A stretch of DNA of 33,521 bases, taken from the NCBI GenBank assembly GCA_948528155.1, contig CAOSZT010000006.1, positions 1,721-35,241 on the forward strand. Direction: 5' to 3'. The translations under genes and the position numbers were made by a program. Below the pieces are notes generated by a model. The model saw only the letters and a list, made by a program, of their open reading frames with translations, was not told where the DNA came from and did no database searches. The DNA is from an uncultured Clostridia bacterium (GTDB taxonomy: Bacteria; Bacillota; Clostridia; TANB77; CAG-508). Of the stretch, positions 26,507 to 33,521 are shown one piece after another. How positions within the stretch are numbered: position 1 is the stretch's first letter; each line of letters opens with the position of its first letter.

Positions 26507-26713
26507 CTATTCAAGGTAGTCCTTTATTCTTTGACAAATTATTAATGGTCGATCCTTTAATAATTTTTTAAACCCTAAATACCAATTAACCAAATTTTCA
26601 TCATCTTCTTTATTAATTAAGTAATCAATAAGCATTTCAGCTTTTTGACATTTCTTATTTAATATGAATTGATAAATATACCTTAAAAACTCTTTTCTAA
26701 CAAAATCACTCAT
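26507..26713 (-). CDS. Unknown small protein, first gene of the early operon
   Basis: 68 residues, helical (FLRYIYQFILNKKCQKAEML, then WYLGFKKLLKDRP). AGGAGTAC precedes ATG 26713; TATAGT at 26737-26742 (minus strand) may be the -10. It lies directly downstream of the four-copy repeat array, so it opens the early operon. Confidence 0.6.
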   Translation of the reverse strand: MSDFVRKEFLRYIYQFILNKKCQKAEMLIDYLINKEDDENLVNWYLGFKKLLKDRPLIICQRIKDYLE

Positions 26714-26752
26714 TTTGTACTCCTATTTTGATTTTTACTATAAAAATATTTC

Positions 26753-26900
26753 GTATCAATTTCTTGTACTATTGTTCTAAAAAAATAATTTTTGTATCAA
26801 TTTCTTGTACTATCGTTTCAAAAAAAATAACTTTTGTATCAATTTCTTGTACTGTTGTTTCAAAAAAAAACAAATAACCTTTGTGTCAATTTCTTGTACT
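26753..26900 (-). repeat. Array of four 18-bp repeats upstream of the early operon
   Basis: AGTACAAGAAATTGATAC (minus strand) lies at 26753-26770, 26794-26811, 26836-26853 and, with one change, 26883-26900. Spacing is 41, 42 and 47 nt, about four helix turns. A weaker copy is at 27036-27053, with an inverted partial copy near 27012-27025. The same word lies before the transfer operon (14331, 14395). Confidence 0.8.
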
Positions 26901-26968
26901 GTTGTTTCAAAAAAATATTTTCATAGTTAAATTAAATTGACCTTATATCTCCCTCCTTTTTTTCTATA

Positions 26969-27204
26969 TATTAAACTTAAGTTTAATAATTTTATACCAC
27001 TATTATTTAAAAGTGTCAAGAAATTTTATAAAAAAATATCAATTTCTTGAACTTTTTTTATAAAATCACTTGATTATTTCTTCTATTTTACATATAATAT
27101 AATATAGTTAATTAAATATTCTAAGTTTAAGTATAATTTAAGTTAAACTCCTTTTTCTCTTTTCTAATAATGTTTAACTTCTATTTAACTTAAATACATA
27201 TAAT
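26969..27204 (+). promoter_or_regulatory. Operator-rich promoter region of the XRE gene 27230
   Basis: In the 516-bp gene-free stretch 26714-27229. TATTAAACTTAAGTTTAATA (26969-26988) is a perfect 20-bp palindrome. Related words follow at 27123-27148 (AAGTTTAAG...AAGTTAAAC) and 27172-27197 (GTTTAACTT...AACTTAAATAC). A -10 TATAAT lies at 27199-27204 and AAAGGAG just before ATG 27230. The palindromes suit binding and self-control by the XRE protein. Confidence 0.55.
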
Positions 27205-27229
27205 CCGATTAACTGAAAGGAGTTTTCAT

Positions 27230-27691
27230 ATGCCAGAAAAAAAGAAAAAATACCCCCCTACTGGAAGTCTTTCATTTGGTAAAAATTTAGAAAAAATATT
27301 AGATGAACTTCAGATAAAAAAGACTGACTTAGCAAAAGGTATCGGTGTAACTAAAGGAACTATAACTAATATTACAAAAGGTTATTGTTATCCTCGTATC
27401 GGTACAATAGTTGATATATGTAAGTATCTTAATATTGACGTTGAAGTATTAACTGGTGTAGATCCTAAATTAGAAATAATTGCAGAATCTGCAAGAGCAT
27501 ATGCAGTTTTAAAAGATTGCCTTGTTAGTGTAGGTGCATTAAAAAATGATGAAGAAATAAAAGAAAATCATATTGAGCTTCTAAAAAAAGTAATTACAGA
27601 TAATAAAAAGCTTTATCAACAACCTGATAAAGCTTTGGAATCAGAAAAATTAATAATTGTTCCTTTGGAAGATTTGCCTAATAATAATTAG
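27230..27691 (+). CDS. XRE-family regulator, likely ICE master regulator
   Basis: 153 residues. The helix-turn-helix at about 13-72 (LSFGKNLEKILDELQIKKTD, LAKGIGVTKGTITNITKGYC, LNIDVEVLTGVDPKLE) is followed by a helical C-terminal half that may form dimers. Preceded by AAAGGAG and TATAAT. It is divergent from the early operon with the repeat array between them, the classic place for the element's main repressor or activator. No in-frame CGG. Confidence 0.85.
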   Translation: MPEKKKKYPPTGSLSFGKNLEKILDELQIKKTDLAKGIGVTKGTITNITKGYCYPRIGTIVDICKYLNIDVEVLTGVDPKLEIIAESARAYAVLKDCLVSVGALKNDEEIKENHIELLKKVITDNKKLYQQPDKALESEKLIIVPLEDLPNNN

Positions 27692-27796
27692 TATATCTTT
27701 TTCTGACAATCCTTCATTTCTAAGTTGTATATATAGATAATGGAATTTAGTGAAGGTTTTTGCGTTTTGCTTTTTTTCGACTTTTTTCGCACTCAT
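27650..27796 (-). CDS. Small basic protein, possible excision or control factor
   Basis: 48 residues (MSAKKVEKKQNAKTFTKFHY, then helical to NNY). A strong GGGAAGGGGAAAG lies just before ATG 27796. The end overlaps the XRE gene by 42 nt on the opposite strand. Size, basic start and place beside the integrase gene suit an excisionase-like or antirepressor peptide, but no family is recognised. Confidence 0.45.
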   Translation of the reverse strand: MSAKKVEKKQNAKTFTKFHYLYIQLRNEGLSEKDILIIIRQIFQRNNY

Positions 27797-27852
27797 CTTT
27801 CCCCTTCCCTAATTTTAGCACATTTTTATAGTATTTTCAATATTTATGTAAA

Positions 27853-27898
27853 CAATAATAACTATAAGCAAAGTAATTTTACTTATAGTTATTATTTG
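27853..27898. terminator. Hairpin, probable terminator after the integrase gene
   Basis: AATAATAACTATAAG and CTTATAGTTATTATT form a perfect 15-bp stem around a 13-nt loop, 23 nt past the integrase stop. The T run is weak, so termination is inferred from the strong stem. Confidence 0.55.
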
Positions 27899-27920
27899 TT
27901 TCTTTATACATTTTATAATC

Positions 27921-29186
27921 TTATGCCATAGCATATTTTTCAAATTTATCTGCTACATCTTTTTCCATTTTAGTTGTTACTCTTACATATATTTCATAAG
28001 TTGTTTTTATTGTACTATGTCCTAATCTTTTTGATACTGCCTTTATATCTGCTCCTGTTTCAATTAACCTTGTAGCGTGTGTATCTCTAAAATCGTGAAA
28101 TCTACACGGAATCCCTAATTCATAATGAATTACTTTAAATGGATATTTAACTGTATCAGTTCCTTCAAATACTCCATTATGTTTTACAAATACTAAATTG
28201 ACTTCTGGTAGAGCAATTTCTAATTCAGAATAAGCATTTAAAATTTTTATTTCAGGTTTATTATTATAATAATTTGACGTTTCCTTTGCATAATGCTTCA
28301 TATATAAACTTCCATATTCTTCTTTATTTTTTTCTTGTTCCTCTTTATATTCTTTTAAAGCATTTATTAATGTATCTCCTATTTCAATTGTTCTATAACT
28401 ACTTTGTGTCTTACAAGTTCCAAAATACCATACTGTTGTAGCTTTACCACTTATATGTCTTCCGTGTGTAGCTCCATTTTGATTCTTTTTTAAAATGTTT
28501 TTATTTACTGTCAATGTTTTATTTTCAAAATCAATATCTTCCCACGTCAATCCAAAAACTTCTGATACTCTCAAGCCTGTATGATATGCAGTCAAACAAG
28601 CATAATACATTGCGTGATTATTTTTAAATCTTTCCAATATCATATTAATTTCTTTTTTGGTAAATATATGAGCAGGATCTTCTTCAGGAATATCATATCT
28701 TGGAAGCCTTACTTTCAATGAAGGATTTTCTTTTATAAATCCTACTACATCTGTCGCATACGAAAAAGATGTTTTTAATACCTTTAAAATATTTTTCATA
28801 AAATTTTTTGAAAAAGCTTTTTCTACATATAAATTGTTTAAGAACTCTTGTAGTGTTGATGTTGTTATTTGTGATAATCTATAAAATCCTAATCTAGGTT
28901 TTATATGATTTTTTATAATGTTTCTATAAGCTTGTATTGTGTGATACTTCAAATTTATCTCACAATGTTCTCTAAGCCAATAATCTAAATAATCTGAATA
29001 AGACATTGTATTTGGCGTAAAACTGTGTCCTGTTTGCGTATATTCATTATACGCTATTATCCCTGCCTTTTCTGCTTCTGCTTTCGTTTTGAACCCTGAT
29101 TTGTTGATGTATTTTCTTGTTCCATCAACTGGTGCAATCTCAAATTGATATTGATACACCTTTCCCCTTTTTTTTACATTAACCAT
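27921..29186 (-). CDS. int: Tyrosine recombinase/integrase
   Basis: 421 residues. Excises and integrates the ICE. An N-terminal arm-binding part (KKRGKVYQYQFEIAPVDGTR), a SAM-like core-binding part (about 62-150), then the catalytic domain: R206 (TGLRVSEVFGLTW), H364-DF-R367, H390 (RLGHS) and nucleophile Y400 (TTYEIY). All catalytic residues are present. AAAGGAGCG precedes ATG 29186. Lies at the right ICE end next to secA, with TTGCGAACA repeats between. No in-frame CGG, so integration and excision do not depend on the frameshift. Confidence 0.94.
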   Translation of the reverse strand: MVNVKKRGKVYQYQFEIAPVDGTRKYINKSGFKTKAEAEKAGIIAYNEYTQTGHSFTPNTMSYSDYLDYWLREHCEINLKYHTIQAYRNIIKNHIKPRLGFYRLSQITTSTLQEFLNNLYVEKAFSKNFMKNILKVLKTSFSYATDVVGFIKENPSLKVRLPRYDIPEEDPAHIFTKKEINMILERFKNNHAMYYACLTAYHTGLRVSEVFGLTWEDIDFENKTLTVNKNILKKNQNGATHGRHISGKATTVWYFGTCKTQSSYRTIEIGDTLINALKEYKEEQEKNKEEYGSLYMKHYAKETSNYYNNKPEIKILNAYSELEIALPEVNLVFVKHNGVFEGTDTVKYPFKVIHYELGIPCRFHDFRDTHATRLIETGADIKAVSKRLGHSTIKTTYEIYVRVTTKMEKDVADKFEKYAMA

Positions 29187-29237
29187 TGTTATCGCTCCTT
29201 TACTATTTTTTTAGTAAAATAAAACTTAAACAAATGA

Positions 29238-29269
29238 AAATGCCAGTACCGATCGAAATACTGACATTT
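29238..29269. terminator. Hairpin between integrase and secA
   Basis: AAATGCCAGTA and TACTGACATTT form an 11-bp stem with one mismatch or G-T pair around a 10-nt loop. No clear T run. It may end secA transcription or be part of the integration site. Confidence 0.4.
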
Positions 29270-29284
29270 ATTTATATTCAAAAT

Positions 29285-29371
29285 TTGTTCGCACGGAGCT
29301 TTCTATTGATATAAAAGGGGTTCAAGGTTTTCTGCGAACATTTTCATAGAATTGCGAACAAATTGCGAACA
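29285..29371. repeat. TTGCGAACA repeats at the ICE end, candidate integrase sites
   Basis: [TC]TGCGAACA at 29332-29340, TTGCGAACA at 29352-29360 and 29363-29371, and the inverted copy TGTTCGCA near 29286-29293. Located between int and secA, at the expected attR/attL, so they may be integrase arm or core sites. The second end is needed to define the core. Confidence 0.5.
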
Positions 29372-29426
29372 TTCTGCTATTTTTTAGTGTTTTTTTGATT
29401 ACTTGCAATCGTTGAAAGTGTTGATA

Positions 29427-32180
29427 TTACTGATTTTTTCCACAGCAGTTCTTGTATTTCTTCCCACTTCCACATGGGCAATCATCATTTCTGCCCACTT
29501 TAGGTCCTTCATTTACTACAGTCTGGCTAAACTCAGGAGTACTAATCTTTTTACCACCATCAACACTGTTAATTGCTTCTAATGCTGCACCTGTAATTTT
29601 GGCTGCTTCTTGTCTTTTAACATCACCATTTTGGTTTCTTATATTCATAAGTATTTTAACAACATCAACTTTTATGTTTGCGACCATTTCCTCAAACATA
29701 TCCATACCTTCCATTCTGTATTTAACAACTGGGTCTTGTTGTCCATATGCACGTAAACCAATACCATTTTTAAGTTCATCCATACTGTCAATATGATTCA
29801 TCCATTTTTCGTCAACAACTTTAAGCATAACTACTCTTTCAAGTTCTCTCATTCTCTCTTCAGTTATTTCTGCTTCTTTTTCTTGATATTTTTCTTTTGC
29901 TTGTTTTTGTAGTTCTTCTATTATTGAAGTTGAATCTTCTTTATGTTCTTTTATATATTCAGCCATATCTAATCCAAATATATTTGAAATTTCTGTTGTT
30001 AAACTTTCTACATTTACAGTTTTTCCATCTTCACTTTCAAGAAACATTGATACTGTTTCTTCTGCTATACTTTCAATCATATTTAAGATGTTACTATGAA
30101 TATCTTCACCATCTAAAACTTCTCTTCTTTGTTTATATATAATTTCTCTTTGTGCATTCATTACGTCATCATATTTTAAGACATTTTTACGAATACTAAA
30201 GTTTCTACCTTCAACTTTCTTTTGGGCATTTTCTACTGCTCTTGAAATCATTTTTGATTCTATTGGCATATTTTCGTCTGCTCCTAATGTGTTATATACT
30301 TTTGTAATTGCATCTCCTCCAAAGATTTTCATTAAGTCATCATCTAGACCAATATAGAACTTTGATTCTCCAACATCTCCTTGACGTCCTGAACGTCCTC
30401 TTAACTGATTGTCTATTCTTCTTGATTCATGTCTTTCTGTTCCTATTATTTTTAGACCTCCAGCATTTCTGACTTTTTCTTTTTCTTCTTCTATTTTTTG
30501 ATCATATTTTTTAACTAATGTATTAAATTGCTCTCTTGCTCTAATTATATCTTGGTCATCTGTTTCATAATATGTGTCTGCTTCTGTTATTAAGTTTTCT
30601 GGTACTTTGTTGTTTTTCATTTCTTCTTTTGCTAAATATTCACTGTTTCCTCCTAACATGATATCAGTACCACGTCCTGCCATATTTGTTGCAATTGTAA
30701 TAGCTCCAAATTTACCTGCTTGTGCAACTATCATTGCTTCTTTTTCATGTGATTTTGCATTTAATACTTCATGTGGAATTCTTGCTTCTTTTAGTAGTTT
30801 GCTTAGCTTTTCTGATTTTTCTATTGATACTGTTCCTATTAGTACTGGTTGTCCTTTTTCATAACTGTGTTTTACATCTTCAACAACTGCTTTGAATTTT
30901 GCATTTTCATTTTTGTATATTACATCATTTTGGTCATTTCTTACCATAGGTTTATTTGTTGGTATTTCTACAACATCTAAGTTATATATTTCTTGGAATT
31001 CTGATTCTTCTGTCATTGCTGTACCTGTCATACCTGATAATTTGTCATACATTCTAAAATAGTTTTGGAAGGTGATTGTTGCAAGTGTTTTTGATTCATC
31101 TGCTATTTTTACTTTTTCTTTTGCTTCTATTGCTTGATGTAGTCCATTATTGTATCTTCTTCCATACATAATACGTCCTGTAAATTCGTCTACAATTAAT
31201 ACTTCTCCATCTTTTACAATGTAGTCTATATCTTTTTTCATTACTCCATGTGCTCTTAATGCTTGGTTTACATGGTGTACTAGTGTTGAATTGTCTAGAT
31301 CATTAAAGTTTTCTAATCCAAAGAATTCTTCTGCTTTTTTTATTCCTTTTTGAGTTAGTGATGCTGATTTTGCTTTTAAGTCTACTATATAGTCATATTT
31401 TTCATTGTCTTCTGCTTGTTCAAAGTCTTTTACATCTTCTTCAACTATTACTTTTGCTTCTAGTTTTCTAACAAAGTCATTTGCTTTTTTGTATAAATCT
31501 GATGATTCATTTGCTCTTCCTGATATTATAAGTGGTGTTCTTGCTTCATCAACTAAAATACTATCAATTTCATCAACTATTGCATAATGTAATCCTCTTT
31601 GTACTAATTGATTTTTATAGATTACCATATTATCTCTCAAATAATCAAATCCAAATTCATTGTTTGTTCCATATGTTATATCTGCTCCATATGCTTTTTG
31701 TTTTGCTTGTGGATCCATTCCTGCTATTACTAGCCCTACTGATAATCCTAAGAATTTATATAGTTTTCCCATCCATTCACTGTCTCTTTTTGCTAGGTAG
31801 TCATTTACTGTAATTACATGAACTCCTTTTCCTTCTAGTGCATTTAAGTACACTGGTAGTGTTGCAACTAATGTTTTTCCTTCACCAGTTTTCATTTCTG
31901 CTATTCTTCCTTGGTGTAAAATAATTCCTCCTATTAATTGTACATCAAAATGTCTTAATCCTAATGTTCTTTTTGAGGCTTCTCTAACTACTGCAAAAGC
32001 CTCTGGTAATATATCATCTAATGTTTTTCCATTTTCTAATTCTTTTTTGAAATATTCTGTTTTTCCTCTTAATTCACTGTCTGTTAATTTTGAAATTTCT
32101 GCTTCTAGCTCATTAATTTTCTCCACTATTGGCATTACTCTTTTTACTTCTTTTTCACTGTATGTTTTAAATATTTTCAT
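29427..32180 (-). CDS. secA: Protein translocase ATPase SecA
   Basis: Motor of the Sec export pathway, 917 residues, full length. Walker A EMKTGEGKTLVA (K102), DEAD-type motif VDEIDSILVDEARTP (about 205-220), RGRSGRQGD in the second motor domain, and the C-terminal zinc/SecB motif CPCGSGKKYKNCC. AGGAGGAATATAC precedes ATG 32180. The gene is chromosomal: CATG occurs eight times here against none in the ICE, and AHG is coded CAT GGA. No CGG codon and no frameshift. Confidence 0.98.
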   Translation of the reverse strand: MKIFKTYSEKEVKRVMPIVEKINELEAEISKLTDSELRGKTEYFKKELENGKTLDDILPEAFAVVREASKRTLGLRHFDVQLIGGIILHQGRIAEMKTGEGKTLVATLPVYLNALEGKGVHVITVNDYLAKRDSEWMGKLYKFLGLSVGLVIAGMDPQAKQKAYGADITYGTNNEFGFDYLRDNMVIYKNQLVQRGLHYAIVDEIDSILVDEARTPLIISGRANESSDLYKKANDFVRKLEAKVIVEEDVKDFEQAEDNEKYDYIVDLKAKSASLTQKGIKKAEEFFGLENFNDLDNSTLVHHVNQALRAHGVMKKDIDYIVKDGEVLIVDEFTGRIMYGRRYNNGLHQAIEAKEKVKIADESKTLATITFQNYFRMYDKLSGMTGTAMTEESEFQEIYNLDVVEIPTNKPMVRNDQNDVIYKNENAKFKAVVEDVKHSYEKGQPVLIGTVSIEKSEKLSKLLKEARIPHEVLNAKSHEKEAMIVAQAGKFGAITIATNMAGRGTDIMLGGNSEYLAKEEMKNNKVPENLITEADTYYETDDQDIIRAREQFNTLVKKYDQKIEEEKEKVRNAGGLKIIGTERHESRRIDNQLRGRSGRQGDVGESKFYIGLDDDLMKIFGGDAITKVYNTLGADENMPIESKMISRAVENAQKKVEGRNFSIRKNVLKYDDVMNAQREIIYKQRREVLDGEDIHSNILNMIESIAEETVSMFLESEDGKTVNVESLTTEISNIFGLDMAEYIKEHKEDSTSIIEELQKQAKEKYQEKEAEITEERMRELERVVMLKVVDEKWMNHIDSMDELKNGIGLRAYGQQDPVVKYRMEGMDMFEEMVANIKVDVVKILMNIRNQNGDVKRQEAAKITGAALEAINSVDGGKKISTPEFSQTVVNEGPKVGRNDDCPCGSGKKYKNCCGKNQ

Positions 32181-32222
32181 TTTTGTATATTCCTCCTAAG
32201 TTTATTTTTTTATTTTTAGTTT

Positions 32223-32251
32223 ACTATATCATTAATATTTGTTTTTAGCAA
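32223..32251 (-). promoter_or_regulatory. Predicted sigma-A promoter of secA
   Basis: Minus strand -35 TTGCTA (32246-32251), 17-nt spacer, -10 TATAGT (32223-32228), about 40 nt before ATG 32180. The remainder of 32252-32379 is AT-rich without other visible signals. Confidence 0.7.
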
Positions 32252-32379
32252 GGGATTTATAAAAAAATACAGGTAAATTTGTTACTATATAATGGTTTTA
32301 TAAGTGAATAGTCCTTCAAAAAGCTTATATATAAATGATTTTAGAATTTTATATACTTTTATTGGTCTAATTATAAATA

Positions 32380-32434
32380 AAAAAGATAAAACCAAAAAAC
32401 AAGTTTTTAACCTGTTTTTTGGTTTTATCTTTTT
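32380..32434. terminator. Strong bidirectional terminator
   Basis: AAAAGATAAAACCAAAAAAC and its complement form a stem of about 20 bp around a short AG...CC-closed loop, with A/T runs at both ends. It directly follows the stop of the 32434-32610 gene. Confidence 0.88.
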
Positions 32435-32610
32435 TATAAATCTTGAAAGAAAAATATCATTCCAATGATAACCATTATAACAAACACAATTTCAAATGCT
32501 TTTTCCATTTTGCTATTGTGTCCTGGTTCTTTTAATTGGATATCAAATATCCGTGACAGAATGTAAATAAAAAAGCAAAATTTACAAATTACTTCGAATG
32601 TTTCTAACAT
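32434..32610 (-). CDS. Small two-helix membrane protein with an in-frame CGG
   Basis: 58 residues from ATG 32610, which lies about 7 nt behind GGGAGGG; ATG 32616 overlaps that site. Two hydrophobic helices (FEVICKFCFFIYIL and FEIVFVIMVIIGMIFFF) flank a charged loop. The codon at 32551-32553 is CGG, in frame, and the same frame stays coding on both sides up to the terminator. So here CGG seems to be read as a triplet, probably Arg. A +1 shift would end the protein seven codons later. This contrasts with the ICE genes. No family recognised. Confidence 0.6.
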   Translation of the reverse strand: MLETFEVICKFCFFIYILSRIFDIQLKEPGHNSKMEKAFEIVFVIMVIIGMIFFFQDL

Positions 32611-32759
32611 AAACATCCCTCCCTACTTTTTATTTAAACAAATTATACTACTTTTAAATTCAAAAGTCAATTATGTATACTATAAAATATAAATTAGTCA
32701 TAAAATAAAAAATATTACATACAAATTACTAATACTCACTTTAGAAAAGAGGATTTTAT

Positions 32760-33311
32760 ATGTTTGTATGTAATGTTAAAGTAAATGGAAGTAAATTATT
32801 TAAAAACTTTTTTATAGGCGTAATTATACTCTTAATTTTAATATTAGGAATAGTAATGTATAGAGTATTCAGCGGAGCAAATGATAGTACCAAAAATCAA
32901 AAATGTATACCACAAAAAGGAGTTTCTCAAATATCAGCACAAAATTATACTAATATTTTAAAAACAGTTCATGAAAATATTGATTCTTATATAGGTAAAA
33001 AGATTTGTTTTACTGGATATGTTTATAGAGTTTTAGATTTGCAAGATAATCAGTTTGTTTTAGCTAGAGATATGATTGTAAATTCTATTTCTCAAACAGT
33101 TGTTGTTGGTTTTCTTTGTGAATATGATAGTGCAAAGGATTTTGAAGATAATTCTTGGGTTGAAATTACTGGTGAAATTTTGAAAGGTGATTATCATGGT
33201 GATATGCCTATTTTGAATATTATTGATATAAAAAAGATTGATAAGCCTAGTCAAGAAGAGTATGTTTATCCTCCTGATGATAGTTATATTCCAACTGCTG
33301 GAATTTTATAA
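32760..33311 (+). CDS. Membrane-anchored protein with OB-fold-like domain (YcgQ/TIGR03943 C-terminal type)
   Basis: 183 residues: TM at about 18-37 (FFIGVIILLILILGIVMY), then an outward domain. CFTGYVYRVLDL, VVVGFLCEYDSAKDFEDNSW, VEITGEILKGDYHGDMPILN and a Pro-rich YVYPPDD end recall the C-terminal domain of YcgQ-type proteins. AGAGGATTTTAT precedes ATG 32760. Chromosomal. Function unknown. Confidence 0.68.
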   Translation: MFVCNVKVNGSKLFKNFFIGVIILLILILGIVMYRVFSGANDSTKNQKCIPQKGVSQISAQNYTNILKTVHENIDSYIGKKICFTGYVYRVLDLQDNQFVLARDMIVNSISQTVVVGFLCEYDSAKDFEDNSWVEITGEILKGDYHGDMPILNIIDIKKIDKPSQEEYVYPPDDSYIPTAGIL

Positions 33312-33313
33312 AA

Positions 33314-33521
33314 GGGACACTCCTTGAAAAGGGAAATGGGGACGTTCTTAAAAATTCCTAAATGATGGGAAAGAGAGACACTCCTTGGGAAAAAGGGAAA
33401 GAGGGACGTTCCTTAAAATCCCTAAATGGCGGGAAAAAGGGACACTCCTTTGGGACAGAGGGGACGTTGCTAAAAATCCCTAAATAACGGGAAAAAGGGA
33501 CACTCCTTTGTTAAAAGATAT
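33314..33521. repeat. Tandem repeat array, units of about 58-64 bp
   Basis: At least four units start at 33314, 33375, 33439 and 33497 with G[GA]GACACTCCTT, and contain GGGGACGTT and TCCCTAAAT words. GC content is clearly above the surroundings. The array runs off the right edge. Such GGGAC-type arrays recall REP-like repeats near Y1 transposases, but none is visible here. Confidence 0.75.

Larger units (their letters stand above)
1..29420. mobile_element. Integrative and conjugative element (ICE), left end outside the window
   Basis: The stretch holds a tyrosine integrase at its right end, a relaxase, a coupling protein (VirD4), a VirB4 ATPase, VirB6, VirB2-like and PrgI proteins, an M23 peptidase, topoisomerase III, ParB and a replisome organiser, all standard parts of Firmicute ICEs. 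The right boundary lies between the integrase start (29186) and the end of secA (29427). This is supported by composition: the word CATG is absent from 1-29472 but frequent in the flanking chromosome. The hsdM fragment at the left is also CATG-free, so it is probably cargo and the left end lies further out. No direct att repeats can be defined because only one end is visible. Confidence 0.88.

Noticed and set aside
26753..26900. Four spaced repeats as a CRISPR array
   Set aside because: The repeat is only 18 bp, the spacers are short A/T-rich near-repeats of each other, and no cas gene is present.
1..33521. A suppressor tRNA gene or any tRNA within the window
   Set aside because: No T-loop (GGTTCRAnYCC) with a matching acceptor stem was found in the gene-free stretches; a four-base tRNA must lie elsewhere if it exists.
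1..33521. TGA read as tryptophan
   Set aside because: Trp is coded by TGG throughout, and out-of-frame TGA after the shift sites acts as a normal stop in the unshifted frame.

Overview
The window comes from a low-GC Firmicute, most likely a gut Clostridia-type bacterium. Codons are strongly AT-biased, ribosome-binding sites are strong AGGAGG types, and SecA and the small chromosomal membrane proteins fit that group. About 29.4 kb is an integrative and conjugative element (ICE) inserted beside secA. The right 4 kb (secA and two small membrane protein genes) is chromosome. The left end of the ICE lies outside the window.

Layout, left to right; nearly everything is on the minus strand. 1-2.2 kb: cargo, with the start of a type I methyltransferase (HsdM), a small unknown gene, a decayed gene and a membrane-anchored protein. 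2.2-14.3 kb: one long mating-channel operon read right to left from a promoter near 14.3 kb. Its order is BofA-like, unknown, winged helix, VirD4, VirB2-like, coiled coil, VirB6, two unknowns, PrgI, TrsD-like, VirB4, M23 peptidase, small TM, TadZ-like ATPase, small TM. 14.4-18.8 kb: MobP-type relaxase, accessory proteins and ParB. 18.9-23.5 kb: two XRE regulators, a degenerate response regulator, topoisomerase III and an HNH protein. 23.6-26.7 kb: small early genes and a phage-type replisome organiser. 26.7-27.7 kb: repeat-rich control region and an XRE regulator. 27.9-29.2 kb: tyrosine integrase.

The main discovery candidate is a recoding pattern. Five ICE genes (M23 peptidase, VirB4, VirB6, VirD4, replisome organiser) look broken by frameshifts, 13 in total. 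Each one falls at an in-frame CGG codon. Reading CGGN as one four-base glycine codon (a +1 shift) restores every gene, puts Gly into conserved motifs (HTGID, MYGQALL, PxGGKQTQHG, KGGRL), and recreates a TAATG stop/start overlap between virB4 and the M23 gene. I found no in-frame CGG read as a normal triplet in any other ICE gene. CGG out of frame (CAC GGA, AAC GGA, TCG GAA) causes no shift. The one chromosomal in-frame CGG (32551-32553) appears to be read as a triplet, which is counter-evidence against a cell-wide rule.

A second strong signal is that the tetranucleotide CATG is absent from positions 1-29472 and occurs about ten times in the remaining 4 kb. This marks the ICE as a unit and suggests escape from a CATG-specific restriction enzyme. 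Other signals are a 150-bp multi-hairpin element in two convergent, covarying copies (17.3 and 23.0 kb), an 18-bp repeat in front of two ICE operons, and origin-like iterons inside the replisome organiser gene. No rRNA, tRNA or CRISPR array was seen.
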